A stretch of 64,000 bases of DNA from Sympetrum striolatum (Eukaryota; Arthropoda; Insecta; Odonata; Libellulidae). The stretch is from the NCBI GenBank assembly GCA_947579665.1, contig OX388347.1:41796943-41860942 (forward strand). Reading direction: 5' to 3'. Under the pieces are notes generated by a model. The model was given only the letters and a program-made list of their open reading frames with translations. It did not search any database and had not been told where the DNA came from. The translations under genes were made by a program, and so were the position numbers. Below are positions 47,316-60,187 of this stretch, in pieces; the stretch's first letter is position 1; each line of letters opens with the position of its first letter.

Positions 47316-49580
47316 ACTATATATAAAGCTGCAATCCTGACTCATTGATACAAACTGTTTGGCTATTTCCAATCGAACTAGAAGGCTGAAATTTTCAGGA
47401 GTGGTTTATAATTCACACTCAACCCGGGGAAAAATCGAAAATTCCCAGATTTTGATCTAGAATTGAGCCCAGAGACGATAATGTTATTCAATGTATTTAA
47501 ACGGGAGAAACGAAAAATGGCCATGCAGAGCAAATTTCTTTCGTTAATTAAAATATGAAAAAGTAATCGTAAAGCAGTAGGACTTGGTCTGTATTACGTC
47601 TGAAAGATTAAAGTTTACTTTTCTTGCGGCCGATTTTAACATTCCGACACGAAATTTGCAAACTTTTAGTTACAACGCCAATTTATTTCGTTTTTTTCTG
47701 CTCATTTCGAAAATTAAATCTATGGCAACAACCATTGTTTGAATTGAAAACAAGTTTGTTTACAATCCTGATTTCATAGTCCGTGATAAAGGTTTGATGC
47801 ATTTTTAATATTTTTTAATGTTTCTTTCGATATATGTTATTACTGAATGATGAAAAATGTAACTTTCATCAAAATGGTCAGCGAATATCTGCGCGGTCAA
47901 TGAATTATTTGGGAATACATATAGTAATAACATAAGTTTATGTAGACGATACGAGACCATTTATCAACGAAGATAATCGTAAAAGTCATGTAAGTAGCGA
48001 GATTATTCTAGCTAGAATGAAGTACATTGATATTAATATAAATCAATAAATAGGGATATTAATGTAAATTATAAGGTTTAACGACAATTTTTAGAAATAA
48101 CATAACTGCAAGCAATACGAATCATTAGTTTAACGGACACTTTAGTTTATTAATATATTATATTTCATAGCTCACTTAGCCAAATACATTTATCATATAC
48201 TGAACTCAGACTAAAAAGTTCCATGTATGTTTCACTTTCGTTCTATATACATTGTGATAAATTGTCACCGAAAAGCTCATAACGGCAATCAAACCCATTG
48301 CTGCCCGCCTTTCTTGAAGGACCATGTTATCATTGAATATCAAGAAATTGTAACTTTCATCGAAATGAACAACAAATATCTACTCAGGAAATACATGGTA
48401 TCATTGAACGATGTTAGGATATCGTTGTTCTACGTATATGGTGGTTTGCTTTTCGTGTGTGTTTCTGTGCTGTTTATTTTATGCCTATTATGTTTCTTCT
48501 TTTCTATTTTAATTACATATAATTATTCTGTCATCCTCTCCAAAGAAAAATTTAAAATTATGTTCTTTTTCTACTTTTTCTTTAATTAATACGTAGTACA
48601 CAATTAGTACATAGTATATTACGTAATTCAACTTTCATCAAAATGAAAAACAAAAATCAACACATAAAATACACTGATTTCCTTCAACGACCTTCTGATT
48701 ACGTCGTTCTTCGTGTTAGCTGGATAATTTTTCGTTAGTATAAACAATGTTTGCATGTACCTTTGTATGAATATTATTTTCCCATCTTCTCCAAATGGGC
48801 TTTAGAATAAAATTCTTTTTCTACGTTCTTTAAAACTATTTACATAATTACGTTGCCTATTGTCTATTTGTTTATTTAATTAGAAACGGAGCTCATTGTC
48901 GTGGTAGACGCCAGTTAATGAATATAGGATTATTTTGGAGTATGTCTTGCACTGAACCGAATACTACACAGGTAATCGTCTATTTATTTTCCATATTTTT
49001 ATCTTATAAAGATTTTTATTCCAACTTTACTATGTTTGGCGTATTTCCTTAATATATTTTTACGAACACGTATCCATTTAAGACTCCCGTATCACATAAA
49101 CGTGAAAGGCTCTCGAAATATTTATTTTATATCATATTATTTGTTGAATCTCGATCTCACTCATTTGAAAATTATGTATACAATATACAGTGGTATAATT
49201 AAAAAAAATTCTTTCCATATATGTTATTACTGAAGGTTGAAAAATGTAACTTTCATCAAAATGGACAGCGAATATCTGCACGGTCAATGAATTATTCGGG
49301 AATACATACTGTGATAACATAAGTTTATGTAGAGGATACGAGACCATGTACCAACGAAGATAATCGGAAAAGGCATGTGAGTAGAAAGATTATTCGAGGA
49401 TTAAGTTGAAGAATCTACACTGAATATTTAGGGGGAATAGGTAAGTTCTTTTACTACGTTTTCTTAAATTTATACATAGTACACAATTAATACGTTGTAC
49501 CTTACATCATTAACTTCATGAAATTCATTCTTTGTTTGGCGTATTTCCTTAATTTAATTTTACGTATGCGTATTCATCAA

Positions 49581-51033
49581 GCCTGGTGGCCACCGAAAAG
49601 CGGCGCTGAGCTGAGTTGAGCTGGAAAAAGTGACGCGGAGCGAATCGTAGCGAAGTTTTAGTCTTCGAGGGTCGAAAACTGGAGGAGGAGCTGAGCTGTG
49701 CGAAGCGATTCCTTTCTAAACTACCAAGATGGCGTAAGTTTAGCCTTTAGTTGCCGACTGAGAATTTAATTCTTTGATTACGGTTAAATCACAGAAATTC
49801 CGCAAGAGGCGGATTCTGTCACAAAATTATGCTGGCACACTTTAATTAAGATATTATTTACAGCCATTGGACACGAATTTATCTATTTCGCTAATATCAT
49901 ATAAGTTCCTATCGTTCGTACCTCACTCGAGTACACTTTTCATTTTGTAATGACGGAACTGATAGTATAAATAGTTTTTAATTTTATATTAATAATAAGT
50001 TAAATTATTTTGTAAAGAGCATCACAAAAATTAACCACTTTACTCACATAAGCATGGCAAATCAATTTTTCTTCACTCTTCATCCATCGTCATACTTTTG
50101 CTGACGGGTTAATGTCTCGGAGAGGAGCACATGCCTTTTTTTAAATCTACTTCAAATTGCCGTATTTTTAATGTTTTTAATGGTGCATAAATGAATATCC
50201 TACTGTTATTGGTTTTAGTGCTATGGTAAGCTGGTGTTCCTCTCCGAGACCTACTGACGATTTCACAGCATTAGTTTATATTCAAAAACTGACCTGCGTT
50301 CAATGATTATATTTACGAGAAAATTATTCTCGGCTGCAGTGAACCTTTCCGACGGCATTTTCTCAATGATTACGTTCCGCTAAGACGAGTAAATATCTTA
50401 AATTGGGATTTAATTGATTTTTAACCACATTGGAAGTAATTAAATTAGGTTTACGATCACAATTATCATAGGTTGACAAAGTGATTACTTTTTGTGAAAT
50501 TGAATCGTTCATCAATTATTAAATTAATATTTCTGAAATAAAGCTTTAATTGGGAATTAATCACACCTTTCAAGCTCATAAATGTGAATCTTAGTAGTAG
50601 TATTGTTAAAAGTGCTTCGACAGCTTAGGTCATTTCGCACATTGGCTCCCACCGGGAATCAAACCCGGGACCGCTTTCATCAAAGGCAAACGCGCTGTCC
50701 ACATGACTATCCGGGAGCCATCAAAAATGTGAATCTTTCACACACTGATATCAATTCAAATACTGCCGATGAAAGAAGCGAAAGGCTCCCCCCCTCCACC
50801 ACTATCACGTTGAGAACGGTGGAGGGGTAAGCTGACTTCGCTTCAGAACGAACCACGACCGTTCGGAAGATGTGCCTTGCGAGGCAGAGTGACGTCACAA
50901 TTCTCAGCTCAACTACGCTTCGTATCCGGCGGCCGCAGCTGCATTAAAAAGTATAGATTCTATTGTGAAAGCGTAGTCCGCTCAACGTAACTTCGCTCAA
51001 CTTACCTTCGCTTCGCATTTGGTGGCCACCCAG
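49581..51033. mobile_element. Non-autonomous TIR DNA transposon nested in Helitron-like copy A
   Basis: The left end, from 49582, reads CCTGGTGGCCACCGAAAAGC. The right end read inward is CTGGGTGGCCACCAAATGCG. The flanks are CATCAAG on the left and CATTAAG on the right, and the homologous uninterrupted site in Helitron copy B reads ATTCATTAAGGACATCC near 53782. An empty site with a 7-8-bp duplication (one substitution) therefore supports insertion. Both ends carry GAGC/GAAGC-type subterminal repeats. An inner pair, GTCTCGGAGAGGAGCAC near 50115 and GTGTTCCTCTCCGAGAC near 50234, is inverted. No transposase is seen. A hAT- or P-like origin is possible but not shown. Confidence 0.8.
50593..50724 (-). 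mobile_element. tRNA-derived SINE, minus strand, with 13-bp target duplication
   Basis: It is flanked by a perfect 13-bp direct repeat AAATGTGAATCTT (50580-50592 and 50725-50737). On the minus strand the head at 50719-50644 is 76 nt. Its ends pair as an acceptor stem (GGCTCCC/GGGAGCC, 7 of 7), and it has a perfect T-arm (CCGGG-TTTGATT-CCCGG) giving the B box GGTTTGATTCC, plus an A-box-like TAGTCATGTGG. A short body follows, ending in an (ACT)n tail. The anticodon arm is mismatched, so this is a SINE and not a tRNA gene. The perfect target repeat suggests it is young. Confidence 0.85.
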
Positions 51034-51267
51034 CATTAAGGTCTCAACTCCAAACTCCCGTATCAATTAAACGTGAAAAGCTTTCGAAATAATTATTCTA
51101 TTATTATATTATTTGGTGAATCTTGATCTCACATTTCAAAATTATGTATACGATAGACAGTGGTATAATTAAAAAGAAACGTAAATATGACATATAGACC
51201 GATAACTCGGGGTAGTATCCCTTCATATTTTTTTTGCTTGCAGTTTGCAAGCACCCATTTACTAGTT

Positions 51268-53995
51268 ACTATATATAAAGCTGCAATCCTGACTCATTGA
51301 TACAAACTGTTTGGCTATTTCCAATCTAGCTAGAAGGCTGAAATTTTCAGGAGTGGTTTATAATTCACACTCAACCCGGGGAAAAATCGAAAATTCCCAG
51401 ATTTTGACCTAGAATTGAGCCCAGAGACGATTATATTTTTCAATGTATTTAAACGGGAAAAACGAAAAATGGCCACGTAGAGCAAATTTCTTTCGTTAAT
51501 TAAAATTTGAAAACGTAATCGTTAAGTAGCGAGGCTTGGTCTATATTGCGTCTAAAAGATCAAAGTTTACTTTTCTTGCGGCCGATTTTAACATTCCTAC
51601 ACGAAATTTGCAAAATTTTAGTTTGAACGCTAATTTTTTACGTTTTTTTCTCCTCATTTTGAAAATTAAATCTATGGCAACAACCATTGTTTGAATCGAA
51701 AACAAGTTTGTTTACGATCCTATTTTCATTCGCCATGATAAAGGTTTGTTGCATTTTTAATTATTTTAAATGTTTCTTTCGGTATATCTTATTACTGAAT
51801 GCTGAAAAATGTAAATTTCGTCAAAATAGAGAGTGAATATCTGCACAGTCAATGAATTATTCGTAAATACATACTGTGATAACATAAGTTTATGTAGAGG
51901 ATACGAGAACATTTATCGACGAGGATAACCGGAAAAGTCATGTAAGTAGTGAGATTATTTGAGAATGAAGTACATAGATGTTAATATAAATTAATAAATA
52001 GGGATATTAATGTAAATTAAAAGGTTTAACGAGAATCTTTAGAAATAGCACAACTACAAGCATTACGAATCATTAGTTTCACGAACACTATAGTTTAGTA
52101 ATATTTTATTTCATAGCTCACTTAACCAAATACATTTATCATATACTGAACTCAGACGAAAACATCTACTCAGGAATTACATGGTATCATTGAACGATGT
52201 TACGGTATCGTTGTTCTACGTATATGGTGGATTGCTTTTCGTGGGTGAGTTTCTGTGCTTTTTATTATATGCCTATTATATTTCTTCTTTTCTATTTTAA
52301 TTACATATAATTATTGTATCATCCTCTCCAGAGAGAATTTTAAATTAAGTTCTTTTTCTACGTTTTTTTAATTAATACGTAGTACACAATTAGTACGTAG
52401 TATATTACGTAATTCAACTTTCATCAAAATGAAAAACAGAAATCTACACATAAAATACACTGATTTCCTTCAACGACCTTCTGATTACGTTGTTCTCCGC
52501 TGGATAATTCTTGGTTAGTGAAAACAATTTTCGCATGTATCATTGTATGAATATTATTTCCCCATCTTCTCCAAACGGGCTTTAGAATAAAGTTATTTAA
52601 AACTATTTTCATAATTACGTTGCCTATTGTCTATTTGTTTATTTAATTAGAAACGGAGCTCATTGTTGTGGTAGACACCATTTAATGAACATAGGATTCA
52701 ATTACAGTATGTCTTGCACTGAACCGAATACTACACAGGTAATCGTCTATTTATTTTCCGCATTTTTATCTTAGGCTGATTTTTATTCTAACTTTACTAT
52801 GTTTGGCGTATTTCTTAAATATAATTTTACGAATGCGTATTCATTAAAGGCTCCCGTGTCTTATAAACGTGAAAGGCTTTCGAAATAATTATTTAACTAT
52901 CATATTATTTGTTGAATCTCGATCTCACTCATTTGAAAATTATGTTATAGAATAGACAGTGGTATAATTAAAAAAACTTTTCTTTCCATATATGTTATTA
53001 CTAAATGTTGAAAAGTATAACTTTCATCAAAATGGACAGCGAAAATCTGCAGGGTCAATGAATTATTCGGGAATACATACTGTGATAACATAAGTTTATG
53101 TAGAGGATGGGAGACCGTGTATCAACGAAGATAATCGGAAAAGTCATGTAAGTAGTGAGATTATTCGAGGATGAAGTTGAAAAATCTACACTGAATCTAT
53201 TTAGGGGGAATAGGAAAGCAGTTAGCTCATAAGTTCTCATTAGTTACTGCCGAAGTAAGTATTATACGGGATCAAGTCTACTTATACCTGAGTAAAAGTA
53301 AGTACAACTGTAATTTACATAATCCTAAAATATTAATTTCTGAATATTAATGTAAATTAATAGTTTTAACGACAATCTTTAGAAATAATATTAATACAAA
53401 CAATACGAATCATTAGCATCAAGACCACTACAGTATAGTGATATTTCACTTCATTCTCACTTAATCAAATGCATTTATCATATACTGAATTATGTCTAAA
53501 AAGTACCTTTGTCATGACCTTTTCCGATTCCTAATTTATGGCGTTGCATTAATATGCTTCGTCTTTCCTATTTTAATTGCATATAATCATTCTGTCAGCC
53601 TCTCCAATTCACCTCAAATTATTTTCCCATCTTCTGCAAACGGGCTTTAGAATCATGTTCTTTTTCTACGTTCTTCAAAATTATTTAAATAGTAGCGTTG
53701 CCTACTGTCTATTTGTTTATTATTATTCTTACTTTACTTTGTTTGGCATATTTCCTTAATTTAATTTTACGCATGCGTATTCATTAAGGACATCCGTACC
53801 AAATAAACGTTAAAGGCTTTCGAAATAATTATTATATTATTTGATGAATCTCGATCTCGAATTTCAAAATTATGCATACGATTGACAGTGGTATAATTAA
53901 AAAGAAACGTAAATGTAACATATATACCGATAACTCAGGGTAGCATCCCTTAATGATTTGCTTTGCTTGCAGTTTGCAAGCACCCATTTACTAGT
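51268..53995 (+). mobile_element. Helitron-like non-autonomous element, copy B, head-to-tail with copy A
   Basis: It starts ACTATATATAAAGCTGCAAT, one base after the CTAGT end of copy A. It ends with the same hairpin (GCTTGCA-GTT-TGCAAGC, about 53964-53980) and CTAGT at 53991-53995. Its interior repeats copy A: the 51300-52100 part aligns with 47340-48160, 52140-52800 with 48340-49020, and 53770-53990 with the end of A after the nested insertion. A subrepeat at 51775-51960 recurs at 52980-53170. No Rep/helicase coding is seen. Confidence 0.82.
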
Positions 53996-56900
53996 ATTTT
54001 TATAAGGATCTTCTACAACATAATAAATGTATCCCTTTCAGTGGAGCTTTGTTTACAATTTTCACGGTTACCGCGATAATGAAAAATAATTCATAGAGAT
54101 GTAACTAACGAATATCAGAAATTTCAATTTATTACACTGATAAGAATCATGTTGTCTATTTTTTCATCTAAGAAGTAATAGTGAATTAGTATGGTGAAAA
54201 ATACATTGGGTTGTATCTGGTTGGTTTGGTTTGATTATGAGAATTATACTGTACAATATATGTGAAACGTATTCTCTGTCATTATAATTATTAAAAAACA
54301 ATAGAGATAAGATTGAGGATCTATTTGCTGTGGTTAAAAATTAAAAATGGTAGTGGATGTACATCAAACAACAATATAATTATGTAATTTCATACACTGT
54401 CAATCACATCGACCTGCTAATATGAACGATAAATTTAAGAAACCTTAAATTCAGGGAAAATTCTATCTGTCAGGCATTTAGCCGAGGAATATACTTGGAA
54501 CTAGCTAATTCTTGATCATTGAAAGATTCTCTCAGTATGAGTCTCACTCCAACATGCAGCCAAGTCGAATAAGTTGTAATTTTTACTAGTCACTATCTCT
54601 GACCTGCTTCCGAATCAATTCTATAATTACTAATTAACAGCGAAACTAACAAAATATAGAAAGGTGTGGCAAATATTTCAGTTTTGGTACGTTCAATGCG
54701 TCGCGGAAGGATTAAAGCTTGAGGAGCTCTGCCTTAATTACATTTCCAACAACGGCCGAAGAGAATGACCTAATTTCATTTCCTGTCTCCAAAACATTTT
54801 TCCTATCCCAACGTGTTATTAATCAACCTCTTATCGTTGCCCCATAAATGCGGCTTAGGATGGATGTAGACCGTGAGGGCTCCAAAGGATATCCGAGAAT
54901 TGAGTGAAATATTTTATGTCCATATCCTGGAACGTTTGCCCAACACTTAAGCTTAGGTGCGCTTTTAGAACATCAAGCATTTCAATGCATGAAAGTGCTT
55001 TGTAATCGCAGGGAATCTAGTATGTGGAAGGTCCAGAATTTTTTTATTTTTCGAGTAAACACACAAAAATGGAGGGTTAAGTTGGATTACATTTTTCAAG
55101 AGGATGAGAGCTTTAAATATTACCCACTCTTGACTAAAATTCAACCATTTGATCTTAATAAAAATCGTAAAAATAATGACTTATTTCATAACAATAATTT
55201 TTCAAAAAATATTTTGAAGTTTTGCACAAAGTTTGATTAATTCAATTAACATCTTGGGTTACACGATTGGAAAAATAAACGTATTATATATAATTATTAA
55301 TTTTTATAGATATTTTAAATAACCCGTCCTGTATTTTGAAAAAAACATAATTCAGATCAGCTTTGGTTTCATTATTAACATTTTGATATTTTTATAATAG
55401 AAGTCACTGAAATGCGTCAACGATTGTTCTTATTTAAAGAGTAAAGAATTTTTTTATTATCGAAGCCCTACTTTGTTGGAATTATACAAACAATAAAATA
55501 ATACTTTCTACGCAGAGCTACAGTTTCATCGAGTAATGTTTATCACTGTATTATATCAAAATTTAACATGAATTGACTGATGTTATAGATGTGAGTATTA
55601 ATGCATCATGTCTTATTGAAGCCAGTATTTTGTTGTTTGAGTAAATTAATATCTGTTTGAACTTCTAAAATTAGAGGCATGAATGGCTTGATGCATTTTT
55701 TATGGGACCTTTTATACTTAAGCACAGTTTATTCAAGTCTTAAAAACTAGAAATTCCCTACTTAGCGCATAGTTAGCTGCAGTACTATGCATCATAGTAG
55801 CTTGTGGAGCTCGTTTACTACAGCTCAAAATCTGCTTTTTGTTCAACCATATGAGGCTCTAAAAATTATAACGCAGCTATAAATGTTCATTATACCCAAA
55901 TATATTTGCTGTCATCCCGTATTCAGCCCTCTGTCGTAAGTCAAAGGCTAACAAAAATGAACAAAAATTCTTTTTGTATCATGATCTTGCGATAAATTCC
56001 AAATTTTCAAGTGAAATTTTTACGAATATATCAACGCTCATATTTTTTCTCGTTTTCATCAGTGTTGGTTCATTTTATACATTGTTATTTCAATATATTA
56101 ATTTTCTTGAGTGAGACCTATAATTAATTGTTAGGGAGAACTTTTGCAACTCTTATAAATGTGCATTTATTTCAAGATATAGCATATAGCAAGAATTTCT
56201 ACGCGTTATCATTCTAAAAAGAACGAAAAATTAAGTTATAAATAAAAACTATAATTACGGAGAACTCCAAAAAAGAGCAAACGTTTAATATTATTTGAAC
56301 AAGATAATAAAGGTCGATTGCTTGCTTGGAATAGATTTTTTTCATTCAAAATGAACTGAAGTACAATCTTCTGAAAAATGTTTTTGGAGAAATAACTGGA
56401 AATTGGAAAGGAAAAAAAGTCATTTAGATTCTCATAATGGTTTCATTCGGGTTTGAGTCCGTACGATAAGAAACAAAAAATTAATGGCTGCGCGCAGCAC
56501 AATAGAATATTCATCTGTCTGAAATTCCCTCGTCTTTTCAACGGCATTCCCTTTCTAAATCCAGGAAAATATGGGCGAACGAAATTAAATGTTTCTCCTT
56601 TCACTTCGTTTCTTCCGAGCGGCATGATTTAGGTTACGAAAGGCTGGTTTGAAATACGTCTCAACATTGAGAAAAATAAAACATTCGAATGAGTGTTTTG
56701 TAAGAGCAGGAAACAAAATATATTTATTTACACGACACACATGAAAAAAATAAATAATTCCAATGAAACGGGTATTTAAATTTGAATAATTGTAATTGGT
56801 TTAATAATTTGGAGTAATAATGTGCAGGTAACCAAATTTAAATCATTCAACCCTGTATTTTAGACTATACGGCGGAAGAAACAGCAAAGCACACATTTGA

Positions 56901-59900
56901 GATGATATAATGTCGATAGATAGAGATTGATTATATAAATATATAAAGATAAGTTATGAAAATTATACATGTAGATTATTTAGATATATATAAACTATAA
57001 AATATGTGTCTGCATTATCTGTTATGCATTTTAAATGTAGAAAATGTATTAGAGAATAATTTTGAACATATTTAAGAGAACACATTAATAATCAGTTTGA
57101 ATGCACCCAAATTTAAGATATAATTAATGAATTCCAAAAATATGGAGTGGCGGTGAGGTGATGTAGTGAAATTGAGTTTTTTATTACGATTTAAGATATC
57201 TCTTAAGAACATATACCCAGACTAAACTATTCTTATCCATCGGTACTGTGATACTTAGGAAATGAGCAATATTAACATCTGTAAGAAGAAACACTGTAAT
57301 TTCCTCAAGATTTAATTCAAACGATACGTTTCGGCAATAAGCCTAGATCAAGAAAACTATAAGATAAAAATTCTGTGTACTATAGAGAAAACAAGAAGAA
57401 TCAGGTGAAATGTTCCCAAATTTCAATTATTGTTTTTAAATAGAAAAAAAGGGTGAAGACGATGAAAAGAAAATTATATTTTTATGCATGGGTTATGGTT
57501 ATTCTCGGGGGAGTAGATACTCTACATTACCACCAAGACTGAAATATTCTACCTATAATACCTGTGTCCTCAAATTCAAATACTTCTGAATGAATGTTCT
57601 GTTAATTTGCTTCGAAATACTCACGATCGAGTAATGGGAAAACGCTAGCACTCCGAATTATTTAAAAGGCTTCATCTGAGGAAGATGAAGAATTGCCTTG
57701 GATTTAGACCTGCATTTCTGAACGAGTGGAAAGATAGCGGAAATCGCACGTAAATTAGAATACGTCTGGGATCAATCCTTATCACTCCATCCCGCTTTCG
57801 GGCGAAAACCGGAAATTACAGCTACCTCCGCGTTTAATATTACACTTTACGGTAGTAATAGCTGTTACGCTTAGGTTCCTTTCACTTTGATTACTGGTAA
57901 ATCTAGGAAGGAAAATTTTGTTTGACCGTATGTTTCATATTCGTATTGCTTTAGGATAATTTAAATAAATGCATTTGGGATATATTGGGTAGTTAAAATT
58001 AATCTGGCTTTGTATGGATCGCTCTAAAACACGCTATGCTTATTTGATGTTGATATTAATTGGTATATGCCTTATATTGGCAATAAAGTAATATTTTAAA
58101 GGAAAATCTGTTAAAGTCTTAGCAAGCAGGGTAAATTTTTGCACCTAAAAATGGGTAAAACCATTAAATGTTATACCAATCGCATAAATTGTTCAGTATA
58201 TACATACTTAAAATATATTGCAAGTGTAAATTTGTTTTCAATTTAAAATTCCAATTCAAAAATTCAAAGTTGAATGTTTTTTTGTCCAATTTAAGGCACA
58301 CAAATCTTTTGGTAGTTGGAAGTTGGACAGATATTTTCCTTGAAAAATACTCTTTTCTGTCAAATATGTAACGCATATACCAATATTCTTTGACTTAGAA
58401 AAAGCCGTACAAATTCTAGAGTGGTTCAAACAGGGTAACTTTAATAATACCCATTCTACATTTAATTTCTGTTTAAAATTTGGGAAATGTAGTCTTCATA
58501 ATTAGTTTAGCCTTTGAACTTACTGGTGTCTCCAAAGAATTGAGCGAAGTTGATTAAATGTCACTTAATAGGATTGTCTGCTTGCAACTTTAGAGTGAGG
58601 AAGTTGAATGAGTGAGTTCATCATTCTTGCGAGCCACCGGGAAGCTGGTGGGTCCTGCGATTTTATTAGTGAATGTGGTAAAAATTTTACTTCTTTCTCG
58701 GGATAGATGAAGACGAAAATTATTTTATGCATATCTTCCAAGAGAAAGAAGAATTTCTCCCATTTAAAAACTGAAAATGTTACTTGCTGCATTAGTGTTA
58801 TAGTCGTGCTACGAAACTAATATTTTTTTAATTTAAGAAAATAAGAATAAGTAGGACTCGCAAGTTTAAAATCCTTAAAGATGGGTAGCAATAACTAACT
58901 AAATGGAAACTAAATAAATTATAGAAAATGCACATCTTTTGCACTTTTGCACAAAAATATTTATTCCTGTATTACTTATTAACACTTTTCTTTATTTACT
59001 TTACCAACATGAGGTTAGATTCAACTTTGGGAATTGTGAGATGAAAAAAATATTTTTATGGAAGCAGAAGCACACATTAATGTTTCTACCCTAACATTGC
59101 CTCCAATAATTGACATATTGATTGTGAAATCACTATTTGAATATTATCACTGGTTTTATTGAGAATATTTAAAAAGCTGTTGGCAATAAAGGACGAAGAA
59201 GGATAAATTGCTTATTTTGTACGAATTGTAAAAAACGATCTCCATACCCTTTAACGTTCACGTTAAATTAAAAAAACTCTGCTAATTAATTAAAAATTAA
59301 TTAATATTTCTTCATTAAAACGGTAAAAGTTAAATACAAACATTAATTATTTGCGCATGTTTGTTTTAAATATATAGTTTCTTATGTTAAGATCTTCTTA
59401 TATGTTAGCGCAATTTTTATATTGTGAGCTGAAGTTTTCGGGCCTCATTTTAAAATAACCATCGACTATTTCAACAATTTTTGTCACAAATTGCACCTGC
59501 TTAAAATGCAAACAGTGCGGCTTAGAAGAACTGAAATTCATGTATAATTTTCAGTTCTATTGATGTTCTTACCTTAAGTTAACCTGTGTAATTATTTCTT
59601 CATATCATTGCATTAAAATATTTAGAATTCAATGGAAGGATGTCACAACGGAAAAAAAGATGGAAATCAGACCTAAAAAATCATGTATTTCGGAAAAATA
59701 ATGAATTCATTCGAGTATTAATGGTGGTCAACGATTAATGTCAAAAAAGACTGGTCTTTTATGCATCTCATCACGAATCCGAGCATTACTCATCATGGGA
59801 GAAATAAAGATGATTCAACGGTGAGTGAATACAATTGTCTCCTCTTCAGTGTCAAAAGATTTGTGTTTTGATCGTTGCGACAATGCCTATCGGGGGCACC

Positions 59901-60053
59901 TTTTCATGCCCATATCCCACGGCCCACCTCTTTTGAAATGTTTTTCCCGGTGCTTATCCACGATGGATCGTATTGAATACGACCGCGTGTTAAATTTCAT
60001 CGCGGATCTAAAAAAAGCGGCTGACGAGCGCCTTTTTTTCTCTCAACCCACAG
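53996..60053. other. Intron sequence before the third exon
   Basis: About 6 kb of AT-rich DNA. Weak GC rises at 54680-54960, 56430-56650 and 57640-57880 contain no recognisable frames. The last 200 bp before the exon is GC-richer, and the polypyrimidine tract ends at 60053. No other feature supported. Confidence 0.5.
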
Positions 60054-60187
60054 AGCGACAATCGGATGATCCAGAGCTTTGGGGTGTGAGGACTTCATAC
60101 GCCGTCGGAGAGCGGCTCGAGGTCAACTGCACGTCGGCGCCCTCCCATCCGCCGGCCCACATCACTTGGCTCGCCAACGGCAGGCAG
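60054..60187 (+). CDS. beaten path-like Ig protein, exon with start of second Ig domain
   Basis: Third visible exon of the same gene. The acceptor is TTTTTTTCTCTCAACCCACAG ending at 60053, and the donor is GTACTC at 60188. The first two bases (AG) join the single C left at 14165 to make a Gln codon, so the phases match across a 45,888 bp intron. It then encodes 44 codons and ends on a codon boundary. The sequence VRTSYAVGERLEVNCTSAPS fits the start of the second Ig domain of Beat proteins, where Drosophila has a Y-x-x-G-D-x-L-x-x-N-C-S/T pattern. It is followed by HITWLANGRQ with the C-strand Trp. The NCT at exon residues 24-26 is a sequon that includes the domain Cys. The GC content is far above the surrounding intron, as expected for conserved coding sequence. 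The second half of this Ig domain and the C-terminus are not found in 60188-64000 and presumably lie downstream. Confidence 0.92.

Larger units (their letters stand above)
47316..51266 (+). mobile_element. Helitron-like non-autonomous element, copy A (with nested insertion)
   Basis: It begins ACTATATATAAAGCTGCAAT and ends with a perfect 7-bp-stem hairpin (GCTTGCA-GTT-TGCAAGC, 51236-51252) followed 9 bp later by CTAGT. The subterminal hairpin plus CTRR-T end is the Helitron 3' signature, and the TATATATAAAGCTG 5' start is common in arthropod Helitron-like elements. Copy B (51268-53995) shares the same 5' end, 3' end and most of the interior. Within the element a segment near 47820-48000 recurs near 49213-49400. 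No Rep/helicase is visible. The 120-residue frame at 48227-48589 is not recognised. It is interrupted by a TIR transposon at 49581-51033. Confidence 0.8.
14166..60053 (+). other. 45.9 kb intron between Ig1 and Ig2 exons of the beat-like gene
   Basis: This is bounded by a GTAAG donor and a polypyrimidine/CAG acceptor whose flanking exon phases match (1 nt + 2 nt make one codon). The interior has no convincing host exon. Its long open frames are short, low-complexity or transposon-derived. It holds the MITE, inverted Penelope-like tail, hAT element, tandem arrays, LINE remnants, Helitron-like pair and GC islands listed separately. An unseen alternative exon cannot be excluded by eye. Confidence 0.85.

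Noticed and set aside
48227..48589. 120-residue frame with a Cys/His start and hydrophobic end
   Set aside because: It is inside the Helitron-like element, is not maintained in copy B, and matches no Rep, helicase or other family.
50644..50719. Functional tRNA gene
   Set aside because: The acceptor and T stems pair, but the anticodon arm does not. It is fused to a SINE body and tail with a 13-bp target duplication.
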